Of a stretch of DNA of 64,000 nt, positions 47,639 through 59,536 are shown piece by piece. The notes beneath the pieces are model-generated. The model saw only the letters and a list, made by a program, of their open reading frames with translations. It was not told the origin of the DNA and did no database searches. The stretch comes from Lunularia cruciata (Eukaryota > Streptophyta > Marchantiopsida > Lunulariales > Lunulariaceae), in assembly GCA_948567375.1 (NCBI GenBank), contig OX419759.1, forward strand, positions 52,542,593-52,606,592, read 5' to 3'. Position numbers and translations under genes: made by a program. Each line of letters opens with the position of its first letter. The stretch's first letter is position 1.

Positions 47639-47850
47639 CCCTCAAGCCATCCTTGAGGGTAAGTGTCTATGGGAGAATCCTTAGTGGAATTACAACCAGC
47701 TACAGGAATCCTGACTACATTCCTTCCCAAGCCAAGTAAATGGCCAGCTGTGCAAGAATTGTACCATTGCTCCCCTTCCTCTCATAGCATCCTGTATTCC
47801 CCACTATGGGCCTAGACTAACCTGCCAATACTCCATAAGAAGTGGAGTTA
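47639..47850 (+). repeat. Repeat R5, copy 2
   Basis: Partner of 24614-24830, with the same CCCTCAAG-CCATC-CTTGAGGG hairpin at its start. Confidence 0.8.
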
Positions 47851-48422
47851 TGGGAAGGACATTGTATAATGGATGTGATGGAATTGGTGGGAGAGGATGA
47901 GCCTCCAATTCTACAAAGGGAGCTTAAAATTCTGAATCTATTAGAGGAAAAGACGAGTTAGATAAGTCCCTATCAATCTGAAGAACAACATTGCAAGTTT
48001 GGGAACAATGCTGGAACTTCTATGGGAGCCAAGATTGTTATGGGACCCAAAAGTATGGATGAGAGTACAGAAGGGAAGTGACTACAAAAGCCGGGAATAG
48101 GCCCAGGGTCCCAGGTCTCTAGGAAGGAAACAAGGAACAAGAAACAAGGAAGGGGGACTCAACAAGACCTCGACTTTCAAGACAACAAGGAAAGAAGAAG
48201 TACAATTACCCCCTGAGACAGTAAAACTGGTCAAGCAATAGGCAGAGAGTATAGTGTCCTTAGAAGTCAAATTCTTGTACTTCATGACAGCCTCTCAGGC
48301 CCAAGAGTCCTGAAAGCCCATAGTTAAGGTGAGGATCACCCCAAAAATGCAATATATAAAGCGGTTATAAAGTTGCACATGGGCAATGATGGTCAGGCGG
48401 GCACTTGAACAAGTAGCTGCTC
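47851..48422. other. No recognisable gene
   Basis: A frame around 47900-47960 (PPILQRELKILNLLEEKTS) ends at a stop and may be a scrap of a retroelement. Nothing more can be supported. Confidence 0.3.
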
Positions 48423-48769
48423 CACCACTGGAGTTCATGAAACAAGCCATGTAGGATCCCCATGACTTCCAAGACTGGTTAAGTCTAGTAGTTCATCCAA
48501 ACCATGGGTCTAGCTATCACCCTACCCTGCTACTGTTCATGACATTCTAGGAACCAGGACTTATCAATGTTAATCAAGTCAAGGAGGCAATTGAAAACAT
48601 TTTGTGGAGTGGATAAGAAGCGCTTGGCTTGGTATCCCTTCTTACCTTGACCGAATTTGATTCAGGACATGAAGAAGGAGACATTTTCCACTTTCATGCG
48701 GTTGCAACAAGAAATGTTTGTCTTCTCTTGGTAGAACAAATCCATTGCTTTGACCTTGCCCTCCTCATT

Positions 48770-48802
48770 GCATGTCAAATGAGCAGCAATCATTTGACAT
48801 GC
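48770..48802. repeat. Perfect 12-bp foldback, unit 1
   Basis: GCATGTCAAATG and CATTTGACATGC flank a 9-nt loop without mismatch. An identical copy lies in unit 2 at 49350-49382. Confidence 0.95.
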
Positions 48803-49349
48803 AATGCTATGGGCAAAACTTGGTATGGAACAGTTTGCCATGCTATGGGCATATGGAATCTAGTTTTGGGAGAAGTGGAATACCAGATGTGTACTACTAG
48901 TGGTGCGGGGTATCTAACTAGAGAGAATCCCCATGAAATAACTTATGTAACAATATGCCTTCCATGATTCACCTTGAGGTACTTAGTGTATGGCCTGAAG
49001 TTCACCACTGGAGTTCATGAAACAAGTCCTGTAGGATCCCCATGACTTCCAAGACTGGTTAAGTCTAGTAGTTCATCCAAACCATGGGTCTAGCTATAAC
49101 CCTACCCTGCTACTGTTCATGACATTCTAGGAACCAGGACTTATCAATGTTAATCAAGTCAAGGAGGCAATTGAAAACATTTTGTAGAGTGGATAAGAAG
49201 CGCTTGGCTTGGTATCCCTTCTTACCTTGACCGAATCTGATTCAGGACATGAAGAAGGAGACATTTTCCACTTTCATGCTGTTGCAACAAGAAATGTTTG
49301 TCTTCTCTTGGTAGAACAAATCTACTGCTTTGACCTTGCCCTCCTCATT

Positions 49350-49382
49350 GCATGTCAAATGAGCAGCAATCATTTGACATGC
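49350..49382. repeat. Perfect 12-bp foldback, unit 2
   Basis: Same foldback as at 48770-48802. Confidence 0.95.
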
Positions 49383-49582
49383 AATGCTATGGGCAAAACT
49401 TGGTATGGAACAGTTTGCCATGCTATGGGCACATGAGATGTAGTTTTGGGAGAAGTGGAGTACCAGATGTGTACTACTAGTGGTGCGGGGTATCCAACTA
49501 GAGAGAATCCCCATGAAATAACTTATGTAACAATATGCCTTCCATGATTCACCTTGAGGTACTTAGTGTATGGCCTGAAGTT

Positions 49583-50015
49583 GCAGTTTTTCAAGGTCTT
49601 CCTTCATCTCTACAATCTCCTTATCTCAGGGCTCTATGTATTTATGGTCCTCCTTCCTCTGTTAACCTATCCCAAGCATCAGAGTTCTTACCTCGGCATG
49701 TGCTCTCCTTATCTCCGCATCATGCTTCGCACCTCTCCTATTAGATTGTTCCCCATTTTTCAGTCCTCTCATCATGAGCTAGACAGGCTGCTTTCTCATG
49801 ATCAACTTCTTCTCTTACCTTAGTAATCTCACAATTGTTGCCTTCTCAGCCAATTTTTTGCCTTCTGCATCATGTGTAATGTACCATTTCCAAATAACCC
49901 GCTCATATCCTTTCATAACAGATTCTTCAATGACGATATTACAAGTATCATGCTCAACCAGGCGCCAAAACCCAAAGATTTCGTAAAGTCTACATGCAAC
50001 ACACCATAATACCAA
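49583..50015 (-). pseudogene. Degenerate charged, coiled-coil-like ORF
   Basis: One minus-strand frame from 50015 reads MVLWCVACRLYEIFGFWRL and EGKKLAEKATIVRLLR. After TAA, TAG, TAA and TGA stops it continues in the same frame with NGEQSNRRGAKHDAEIRRA and KEIVEMKEDLEKLQLQAI. The heptad-like Lys/Glu/Leu pattern suggests a coiled coil, as in some retroelement gag proteins, but no diagnostic motif is present. The persistence of one frame through four stops suggests a decayed gene rather than chance. Confidence 0.4.
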
Positions 50016-51544
50016 TGATACATCTTTGCTCTAGATTGATATTATAAGGTTTGGTAAAAGATAAAGAGCATGAAAGGAAGAAGAAATTAATCGGATCCAT
50101 ATCATGATCTTATTGTCATCGAATTTAAGATCAATCTGACAATGTTCTCAAAGTTGAGAGTTCTCACTTGTATGACTGTCAGTGCCTAAACATTTTTCCC
50201 CAACCAGAATAATATACCTCATTGCTCGAAATGAGGATTTGCTCAGAGTGTATATGTTTATTAATTAAATAAGATTTGTAAATGGGAGCTCTTCCTTGAG
50301 CTCAGATTTGCCTCATTAAGTGTACGCTCCACCAGGTCGGTCTAGGAAGCATACAATGTTTAAAAAGATTCTATTTTGAAGGACGAAGAAACATTAAAAG
50401 TTAGATCGATAAACAATTGCTGTTTCGTCCAAGGTTTGAAATCTCGTTTGGATTAGGTTTAAGGTCTAAGGTTTAGATCAACATCTACGCCACTTTCTAT
50501 TGTGCGACTGCGTGTTGGAGCGAATAGAGTCCCTCATTAACCCTCGACAGTCTGAAAAGCGAAAAGATGATTCCCCTACCATATACTGATGGAGACGGAG
50601 AACGGCCGTGGAAGCTTATAACATGGATGAGCCGAACAGATGCAGACGACACGGAAGAAATGGGAGCACAACAGTGTCCTGGCTTCAATGAACATTCTAA
50701 AAGCATATTTCCTTCAATTACATAGGAAGGTTCTGCTCCGTGTCCAAACCTGAAAACGCGACATTTGATTTTCTTCGATACCAATGTATTTGAATGGCGC
50801 GGGAAACACTTCTTCAACGGAAAGCAAAGAGTACGCTATACCACAGAAATGAACACCTTGCCGCCAGGATTCTGCCTAAACTTGGAGTCCACGTCCCGCT
50901 TTCCGTCACAAGCTAGCTGGTTAGTTATTGCAGTGTCGCTGAAGAGGGAAGTCTTAACTTGGAATTAGATCTAGCTCGGGATGCCGGTTATGCATCTAGA
51001 TAGTGGCGGATTGGAGTTTCTTTTGTTTTAGACGATAATCGTATACTGAGAGGAAGAACGGGGGGACCTAGGAGTGGAGAACCGCATGCAACTGCATTAT
51101 GTTAGATTTGAGCTCGGAGGATCGGTTCATTCAGATTCAGGCAGTGGGGGAATGGAGGTCCTTTACAATCCTAAGAATAGAGCGGACCTGTCAGCCATTC
51201 ATTAGTTGTAGAAAAAACCAACCAACGATTGGTTATTTCTGCAGCTAATGCATGACGAATATGCTACATCTGGAGTGTTGATTACTCACATACCCTACTA
51301 GCCTTCGTGTAGCGTGGATCGACCGTCGGTTGGCGGTGGCCTCCTCTCTACTAATTGTTAACCAGTGTAACACTCCCACTATTCTCCCGGTGTAGATTCA
51401 TCTTTGTTGTGCGCTCTATTCCATATCATATCAGTTTCTCCAATTGGGTAAGCTAGTACGGAGTCAAGAGGTTGCTCTCAGTTCTTCTGAATTCTGCACA
51501 ATTTCCTTGCAACGCTTGTTACCCTGTCGGTCATCTGTTGTCCA
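50016..51544. other. Upstream region of the LBD gene
   Basis: Sequence with little repeat content, more balanced in composition than its surroundings. Frames up to 106 codons occur (50497-50817, minus) but resemble nothing I know. This stretch probably contains the LBD promoter; no core element could be assigned. A 62-codon plus frame at 51444-51632 overlaps the LBD start in another frame and is taken as a shadow. Confidence 0.4.
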
Positions 51545-52201
51545 ATGGCTAACCGGTCTCCTTGTGCTGCCTGCCGACTTATGCGCCGCAAATGTAACGA
51601 GGATTGCGCCTTTTTTCAGTATTTTCCTCTAGAATGTCAACCGAGGTTTTCTGTTCTTCACAAGGTATACGGAGCAAGTAACACTGCCAAACTCCTGAAC
51701 CGTCTCCCATCGGCGTGTCGGGCACAATGCGCATGGACCTTGGCTGAAGAGGCCACGATGCGTATGCAAGACCCGCGTAGAGGAGTGATCGGGTGTATAG
51801 AAGATTTCGCCACTTTGCTCAAGCTGGTAACGGCTCAGCTCACTGGAACACGAGGAGAATTGGGTAGTGAGGAGATGCAAGAGAGGGAGGAGCTCAAGGC
51901 AGTGGAGCAAGAGAATAATATAACGAGTGGGTTCATTTTACACCTTCAAGCACCATTCGGGAGTTTTGCACCTTCAAGCATCATTCGTGGAATTTCCCAA
52001 GGAACGATGAGGGTTCCGAATGGAAATTGCGGAAATAACACAGTGCCGCTGGAGGGTGGGATATCCAGTCAAACCTGTGGATTTCCGGAGTTGGAGAACA
52101 TCGCGCAGCCTGGGATGTGGCCATCCAGGCTTCTCGGTAATATTTTTAGAAATGAGTGGGCAGATTTGAGTGCAGGTAACGGGGGATCTAACTGGGAATG
52201 A
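51545..52201 (+). CDS. LOB-domain (LBD/ASL family) transcription factor
   Basis: LBD proteins are plant-specific DNA-binding regulators of organ boundary and lateral organ programmes. The 218-residue frame begins MANRSPCAACRLMRRKCNED, with the CX2CX6CX3C zinc-binding block at Cys7, Cys10, Cys17 and Cys21. FSVLHKVYGASNTAKLL (35-51) is the GAS block, followed by LP at 54-55 and RMQDPRRGVIGCI (73-85), matching the invariant DP-G motif. The LX6LX3LX6L zipper of class I members is not clear after it. The start is the first Met after an in-frame TGA at 51488 and has a good context (CCAATGGC). The frame continues open past the TGA at 52199, so the annotated end may be an intron or nonsense mutation. 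Confidence 0.88.
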   Translation: MANRSPCAACRLMRRKCNEDCAFFQYFPLECQPRFSVLHKVYGASNTAKLLNRLPSACRAQCAWTLAEEATMRMQDPRRGVIGCIEDFATLLKLVTAQLTGTRGELGSEEMQEREELKAVEQENNITSGFILHLQAPFGSFAPSSIIRGISQGTMRVPNGNCGNNTVPLEGGISSQTCGFPELENIAQPGMWPSRLLGNIFRNEWADLSAGNGGSNWE

Positions 52202-52253
52202 GAAGTTCGATCTCAACACAGCAACGAAGTTTCTACAGAGTTTCAGAAGACAG
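52176..52253 (+). other. Possible LBD intron removing the TGA (78 nt; 63-nt alternative)
   Basis: GTAACG follows AGTGCAG at 52176. In-phase AG acceptors occur at 52238 (TTCTACAG) and 52253 (AAGACAG), giving 63 or 78 nt, both multiples of three, so splicing would delete the TGA and keep the frame. CTAAC at about 52189 could act as a branch site, although it is near the donor. This is a prediction. Confidence 0.3.
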
Positions 52254-52627
52254 AACAGAGGAGAGTAAGAGGCGATAATTTCGACCACGACGTTGGTGGA
52301 GGAGTCTCCTGTTCACATGTGTCACGGTCCTTAAGGCTCCCGTTTCCATCTGGTATAGGGTCCAGGAAAAGAGGCTTTGAAGAAGTCACTTCGTTAAGTT
52401 CTGTGTCATGCATCTCATCAGCATCATGCGACTTAGCAACCGAAAGTCATGACCTTCAAACCCGAGTGCAGGAACGAGATCCAAAACAGAGATCTATGAT
52501 AACCGAAATTGGGCTCCAGGCATGGGAGACGCTTAACAGACTCTTTGAAGAGCAAAAGCACCGGCAGAAATCTTTTGTATCTCATCAAAGGCAGAGCTGG
52601 CAGGGACAGACAAAAGTCCAATTTTAA
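52202..52627 (+). other. In-frame open extension of the LBD gene
   Basis: In the same frame as the LBD protein, 141 codons stay open between the TGA at 52199 and the TAA at 52625. It contains EVSTEFQKTEQRRVRGDNFD, a basic GIGSRKRGFEEVTSL stretch, Ser-rich sequence and a Gln/Lys-rich end. This resembles the low-complexity C-terminal halves of LBD proteins. It may be translated after splicing, or be the dead tail of a gene cut by nonsense mutation. Confidence 0.45.
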
Positions 52628-52788
52628 CACGGTGGTTGCAAGTGATAAGTCGATAAGATGCTGTTTTAGTGGGGGGGAGATGGAGGCAGAGTGTCATGAA
52701 ATTAGTGCTAGTGCTGGATTTAGGATACCGAGATTATAGGCGCAGAGAAGTTACATGTAATTTCAGGCTGTGCCCAGCTAAACGAGAA

Positions 52789-52794
52789 AATAAA
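52789..52794 (+). promoter_or_regulatory. Candidate polyadenylation signal of the LBD gene
   Basis: AATAAA occurs about 160 nt past the distal TAA (GAGAAAATAAAATC). It is the first exact match downstream and would serve either version of the LBD reading frame. Plant polyadenylation signals are loose, so this is weak. Confidence 0.3.
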
Positions 52795-54430
52795 ATCATG
52801 ATGCACAGATAAGGTTGATAGAGTTGTAAGAAGTTGGATGCACTGTCGAATGTGTTTGATTCCAGCTTCAGAATTTAATCCAATCTGTGAAGCTGAAGAA
52901 ACGTACGAAGCACTTTCAAATTTAGGAAATCAGAATTTATGGTTGATCTTTGTTGTTGCTTTTCTTATTCTGCGTTTAGTTTTCTAGATTATGAGATCAC
53001 CCAGCGCAGTTGAAAAGACTTCGAGATAGATTTTGTGATGGTGTTAACAATTGGGCTCTGTAGGCACGCAGGAACATTACCATTGTTCAAAGAATGACAC
53101 ATGCCATTGCGAGGCCCAAAATCATGAATAGAAACGGGACTCCTTGACGCTGGATCCCTGGTAGCATGTGTACATCCGTAGCGATTCACAGAATTTCAGT
53201 TAATGTACATATAGCACACTCTAGTCGTACTTTCGAAGTACTTGCGGAATGAAAATGAACGGAATGCGGTTTTTTTCCCCTGGGTATGTCCTAGCTCGAG
53301 CGATACATCCCACATACAGCATTAACTGTGGAGCATATGTTACAACATCGGAACAACTTGGAACACCCTAGTTCGTTGGCAATGTTCCAGTTCTGCCATT
53401 CTTCTAGACGGATAGTGAGCTAGCCCAACTCCTCGACACCTTAGCGCACGGTTATATGTGTTCGCAAGTCACAACTAGCTATAGCAAACACCAATTGTTG
53501 AATGAGATTCAGAATTTTAATTCAGAATGATTTGTCCGATTTACCGGATCATAAATGGTGCACTGTCAGTGCGACTGCATTATACCCAACATGTTAGTTA
53601 GCTATAGAGAGTGCGACATGTATACGAGATACGTGTGGATGACTTAGACGAGTCATTCTGGTAGTCCGATGCCAGTTTCTTACGTGATGACCAATGGTAA
53701 TAAAGATCCGATGTCTTTTGATGTCGATTATCGTATCGAGTTTCTGGATTATTTCCGGAGGCACATCTATTATTTTGAAATGAATCAGTGGAGGAATGGA
53801 CTTGCTTCTCACCTCCACCTTCAGGCATTGGAGAATCATCCATTTGAGTTCAGGATATGGAATCAGCGGAGTTGCTCTGATCCTGCGTAGAGTTTACACT
53901 CGTACTAGATTGGAGCGGCGCAGATGGTGTGTTCTTGGGTGCTGTGTTTCTCGATTTTCAATCAGAATCATGCCCGCATGAGGATACAGGATACAAAACA
54001 AAGGTGTACGTTGTCCACCGAGATGACGCGATACATAGAATATCAACGAGTCTTTGACGTCGATATCTTTTGATTGCCTCCAGAGAGCTACACTGAAAAA
54101 TATTGGACATGTCTTATATCTACTCCGCGATTCCTGTAATACAGTACATGGAGTATTACGGCGGCTGGCATATCTGAATAGGGGTACCTGTTCATATTTG
54201 CAAACAACACTGTGAGACGTTCCATCTAGTTGATTGGTGTTGCTCATTTGAGTACTTAGAAACAGACATCAACACTGAGATGGACCAAAGACCATGCCTG
54301 GTCTTTGGTTCCATATTTGTCGTACCTAGATCCATTACTTCTGTTCTGCTAATTATGACGAGGACTAAAGAATCATGGCTCAAGTTCTCTTGTTAGGGTT
54401 CGTAAGAAAGAAATGAACGGGTCCTAACGA
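52795..54430. other. No recognisable gene
   Basis: Apparently single-copy within the window. Frames of 60 to 117 codons occur on both strands around 53594-54383, overlapping one another, with no family resemblance. The longest (53894-54247, minus) has no supporting motif. Confidence 0.4.
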
Positions 54431-56134
54431 ATCGGAGAATGGGCGGAGTTTCTGTAGCTGTGATAGTAATGCACATCTACAGAACTGGAATCATTCTGGA
54501 TTGTACAACGCCTGATAGGTCTCAATTGCAAGACTATTAGATACCCGATTCATTGAATCGAAGACCACCTTCACTTTAGAAATGTTCCTCTACAATCATA
54601 GTATATCCTATTTGCGGATGTAACTTGTGACTTATCCGTCCTGAAATATAAGCAAGAGCTTGCCCTTTTTGTATAAGGTACAATTTTACATGGAAATCAT
54701 CGAACAAATTATTAACGGCTGAGTTTTAATGATTGTTCACTCGCTAAAGCTATAACCATTTGAAATTTGAAGAAGAACCATCTAAAGAAGGGCATGGGAC
54801 AGGATTGTGCCAAACGAGGGACTCCATTCGTTTTGCACATGTAGCATAATCTATCTAGTCCACATCTGGTTTTGGTTCTACAATTGATTAGTCTCTACAT
54901 ACTTCTCTTTGATGGATGCATAGATGTACATTTCTACATCATTATCATTATTCTTCCTCTACCAATCTTTCTCTCCTGCATCTACTATGGCTTATTCTAC
55001 AGTCTCTATCTCATTAATAATCCTTTAAGTCTCTTTGATTTGAAAATAATATTATTTTACATTCCCAAATCAATAAATTCTCCGTATTGAATCAACTAAT
55101 GTATATTAAATCTCCTTGTCCCCGTTGTGTTCCAATTTACACTTAGATCTGAAAAATCTCTTCTAGTATCTCAGTGTCTCTGCATTTCTATGCCAATAAA
55201 AAGCTTCTATCACTCTTGATGCATTGCGAAATGTGTATCCATAACCTATCAAACACTTTCATAGATACCGATGCAAATCTATAAAACATTTACAACATAC
55301 AAAGAACACAAAAAGGGATAGAAAACATTTCTACAAATTTCCTCTTATTGCAAATCAAGTTGCATGAAGTGAGAAATGGAAGACCTGTATGCTAATATGC
55401 AGGTTCTAAGTTACTGAAAATTTTGATAGTGTTGCTTGGCCTTACTTCTCCAGATTACTACTCCCCCCTCTTGCTGCTCAAGCTTTTTTGACTAGACTGC
55501 AAACATCTTGATGGAATAAACGACTTCCTCAAATGTACGACTTAAATACTCTAACTCTAACTAATTGGATATTAGGTGTTGTCTATAAACTCTAACACCT
55601 CTAGTATAGGTACATGTATATCAATGCATATGTTTTTCTCTCTGAACAGTACTTTCAATAATTCAATCTAAGGGATTTGGGAGTAATATAAAAAAGCAGT
55701 AACTATTTGTACAGTACGTGAGAAAAAGTTTATGGGCGTGATAAGAGTATGCGATAAGGGATATTTTATGGTACCCAGACTACATCCACCCTTACTCGAT
55801 CAGAAGAAGAAAGATGATTAGTTATATTTTATGGTAAGTTGAGGCTTACCGATGGGTTTCTAAGCTTTAGTTAGAAAGAAATGATGAATATTCCACAAGT
55901 TAATATACTTTAACTAATCTAATACGGAAACATCAACCCACCATTGATATAGAAATTTCTTCCAAACAATGCAGCCGGACTATAAACGTGTAAATTTCTT
56001 TTTCGTATTCGTACTATTCATATATGTAAAAGATTTTTTTACAATACTTTAACAGAAAACTTGCGGGCAGTGGTTCGGGGTCCCATCAGAAATTCGTAAA
56101 TTTCCCATTTGAATCCCCCGATGTCCTTTAAAGC

Positions 56135-56479
56135 ATGGAACTTGTGTCACCGTCCACGGAGCGATCCTCAGGCAATCATCGGGGCTTCGCTCCCAATCAC
56201 GCTTGGGGAGGGCCTCCAAATCTCCGTCCAAATCTCCCTGGGGGCGGAGTCTCTTGCGAGAAAGTTCAGGTTGACCACAGTGGCCACGGTTACCTTGAGG
56301 CCCAGATGTACTTCGTGGTTAACAATAACAACCCGGTTGCCTTCGGTCAAGCACCGTCCATTTCGGGCGGACAGCAAACCATCCCCGTACCAAAGATGTG
56401 TGGTGCCTGTAGGTGTTGGGAAGTCACGTCTTCACCTATATGTACATGCAAAGGGTTCGTTCTAATGTCGAATTCGTAG
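56135..56479 (+). other. Unidentified coding-like segment, copy C
   Basis: A 114-codon frame equal to 17280-17612 apart from a 12-bp in-frame addition (PNLRPNLPGGG against PNLPGGG) and a few substitutions (for example MCGACRCW against MCGARGCW). The unit added is the same 12-base motif that is tripled in copy A. The frame's survival with a multiple-of-three indel is mildly in favour of coding. Confidence 0.4.
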
Positions 56480-57720
56480 CTAGAAGCACCTGCTGCGCTG
56501 GACTATTCCCAGAACCAATTTGCCTCGTGCCCAGAAGTACATGCTTGGGCATAAGATCTGGGTGGGTCTCCGTTTCCTTCTTCCTTCTCCTTATTATGGC
56601 TGGAAATTCAACAAGTTTTGTAAGAGAAATTCTATTTGCAATGAAGATGAAACAGATTAAATGTATTCGTTGGATACTTCTTTAAAGATGTAAAGACATA
56701 TTTGCTTAATCGGTGATCAAACTCAAAACCAAGACTTTTACCGAAGCTGCAAGGAACAAACCCTAAAAGGAATAAAGATAAAAGTAAACATGGAAAATCA
56801 AAATCTCACTGAACTTAGATTGCTCAACTTGAAATCTTCGAGTAAGTACGCATAGATTGATGTCAAGGATGGCTCCATGAGAACCGAAATGCTGTACCTA
56901 TAGCTATTAAGGACTATTACGCTGTTTCCAGTTCATCTGTTAGTGAATATTTTAGTAGTGAGATGTTGACCCGTTTCCATCTTTTTCTTTTCGTTCAGAA
57001 TCACGTTGAAATACTAATATTTTAAAATAAAAAATTCCTTCACACCTGAAGTCACTATCAGCCTGGTTTATCCTATACCGTCGATGTCTTTTTCGTCCAT
57101 TGTCAAAATATGCATAGAAATACTGTAGCTGCTTGGTTGAATTTGAAGGTGGCTGATGCTTCTAAAGTCAGGGTTGAGCCTCGATTATGTTTAGCTAAGC
57201 TTTGAAATTAGAAATCTGCATTCAAAGATACCCATACCCAGGAATCTAGAATCACATAATATTTCTGTGAAAATTCATTGAAAGATGCTCAGATGTTTAT
57301 TGAACTTTAACCCAACTTGATGTAACAGATTACAGTTGAGAACTAGATAGGCACTGGAATGTCCAGACTGATTGTCTGAACTTGCACATCAGATATCATC
57401 ATCAATTTGCATCAATTGACGTTAATGCAAACTCCTCGTACCCGTTATGTTGCGGAACTGCAGGTGCACACAGCGCTCCATTTATGTCTTCAGAAACAGG
57501 ATGGATCTTCCAGATAAATTGTCCGAAAGTAGATCAAACGATTTGAACTGTGATCCCCCAACAATAATTTGCATAATCTAGGGATAAATCTAACATGCAT
57601 AGCTGAAATCCAATCCTGCCGTGCAATCTTATTGCATCTGTCGGAGGATATCCCTGAACTGCAAGTATGCTGGCCCTAACATTTGACCGCTCCATCGCTA
57701 CGCAAGGGAATCAGTTACCA

Positions 57721-59536
57721 TTACAAGCGGGCTTCGACGGCAGCACAGTGTTTCCTCCATCCATAAGGATTCACTGTCTGAATATTGCCCATTGTGATCA
57801 TAGCCACTCCGAAATCGTACAAGAATGACTGAGAGTCTTGCACGGCCTTGATAGCGTATTGTACCCCCAAGGGGTCGCTCATGAGTGTCACGTCTGATTC
57901 CATAAGTCCTTTGTTTGTCAGAAGATCCAAGTAATAAGTAGAATCGAAAGTCCCATTTGTTGAGTCCGAGGCCATGAAGTTTAGAGGCTGGTCTTCTGGG
58001 CAGCGAGTCTTGAGCCAGGCAGCAAAAGCTGCGTCCAATGAAGGGTCTGTATTATTTAGACCATCGAAGTTGTACAGTCTCTCAAGGAATGCTCCACAGT
58101 GAAATTGTCCAATGGAATGTCCGCCTGTATTTGATCATGAGGTCAAGCAAAAGGATTACGATGAGGGACGATAGCATGTGTTCAATCTGCAGTGCGCTCA
58201 GGCTAGGTCGATAAAGCGCTAAGTATGTGTATCTTGTTTAACAGGATTGATTCTAGATGTTGAAAACTTATAAGCACAGGAATCAGTAGATCTGAAACCA
58301 CACGGTTTCATGCTCACCTAATTGAACTGCAACTGTGAACAAAATTCTGAAAGGATGCCTAAATGTGAAATCACTTGAGTGAACGTGAAATTTTTTGGGG
58401 GTCCGGTTGTACCTGACAGGATAATCATATCCCGTGCGTCAAGTCCAACTTTCGCGAAAGTAGCAACCAGCTGGGCAAAATCGTCTGTTCGTTTATGCAA
58501 GCTGCTGTTTACTGCTTCCGCGATTGAAACAGCCCCGTCCACTCTGCCCAGGAATACTGGCCAAGCCCAGCCACCAACCTGTGGTATGTGGTTATGTAAA
58601 CACAGCAACATAGTAAGCCTCATCTTCTGTTCTGATGTCGGTTTCGAATTCTGATAGTTCTGCATGGAACTTTGAACTTCTATCTTCAACGGCAATGGTA
58701 GCGTCTTCACGTCGCAAGGATGAAATAATCAAATTTTTAAAAATTTTGTGGTTATAGATTGTCAATAGTTATAACTAGTCCTTTATCTAAGCTATCTTAT
58801 AGCTTACATAATGTCTATAGCTTATCATGGTCAGGCATAATCACTTGAAACTGTGGTCCTTGCTTGTGTCCTATTTTGCTTTCATTTTGGTACGTGGCAC
58901 CGGTAGATGTCCAGGAAACAATTTCAGAATGTACTCACTCACCTTGGCAGTTGCGTCTCGTGCTACCAAAGCCAAAATGTCAGCACATGATACCACACCA
59001 GGGCATTCACACTCGAGCTTCATTTTGATCTCATCAATCTTCTCGAAACCTCTTAAAGACCCTTTGTTTAGTAGAGCATCCTTTTCGGCTACCATATCTT
59101 GGGTTGAGTTGAGAAGCACGGATCCATCACAACCCTGTATATTCACATATTGCAAATCTCGTCACAAAATTGGCACTTTCAAGTTTCCTGTACAAGCTTA
59201 ACTGTTCTCGCCATAGTACACAAATTTTGCTTAGCATAAAGATTCGGACTAGAAACCTTTTCAAATCTTGGGAACAAATTTGGAATGGATAATAGAAAAT
59301 AGTAACTTACTCCAACGAAGCAGTCATGAATGCAAACGCACAAGACCTGCAGCCAATCCCCAATCTGCCTCGACAATTGCATCTACCTGTTGCTTCACTA
59401 CGGTTTTCACCTGTGCACAGGTATTCTTATAGAAATCCACAGAAAGTTCGGCATTTGAAACTACTGCTGCTACTCCCAGCAGAAACATCATCACGCTCAT
59501 TGCCAAGTACGACAGTGTCGACTGTGAGACTGCCAT
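57721..59536 (-). pseudogene. Class III peroxidase, frameshifted copy
   Basis: The exons are 59536-59311, 59134-58943, 58578-58413 and 58124-57721, with the same GT-AG sites as the intact gene at 18932-20743. Exon 1 is 226 bp instead of 228: two bases are lost where the other copy reads CATGGAAATGC on the plus strand (here CATGAATGC). This shifts the frame inside RLHFHDCF and gives RLHS followed by a stop, before the distal histidine. Other changes are Pro41 to Ala after the first Cys, Thr44 to Lys, Met66 to Val and Pro to His in SSLPKRTDD. Exon 4 has a silent third-base change at the split Gly codon. The rest is intact, so inactivation is recent. Confidence 0.92.

Larger units (their letters stand above)
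48423..49582 (+). repeat. 580-bp tandem duplication
   Basis: Units 48423-49002 and 49003-49582 are direct repeats differing by only a few substitutions and small indels (for example CATATGGAATC against CACATGAGATG near the hairpin). Both begin near CACCACTGGAGTTCATG and end GTATGGCCTGAAGTT. Each holds an open plus frame beginning MVSLLTLTE; in unit 1 it is 112 codons (48629-48967), in unit 2 it stops after 75 (49209-49436), so it is not conserved as coding. Confidence 0.97.

Noticed and set aside
51444-51632. Upstream open frame overlapping the LBD start
   Set aside because: It has no motif and overlaps the LOB domain in another frame; a regulatory uORF role cannot be shown from sequence alone.
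52319-52627. Independent 102-codon gene downstream of the LBD gene
   Set aside because: It is in the same frame as the LBD gene and the frame is open back to the TGA, so it is treated as an extension rather than a separate gene.
59179-59382. 67-codon frame with IHDCFVG in copy C, as if a new start rescued the peroxidase
   Set aside because: It would lack the signal peptide and the distal Arg region, and begins out of frame upstream of the deletion; it is a result of the frameshift.
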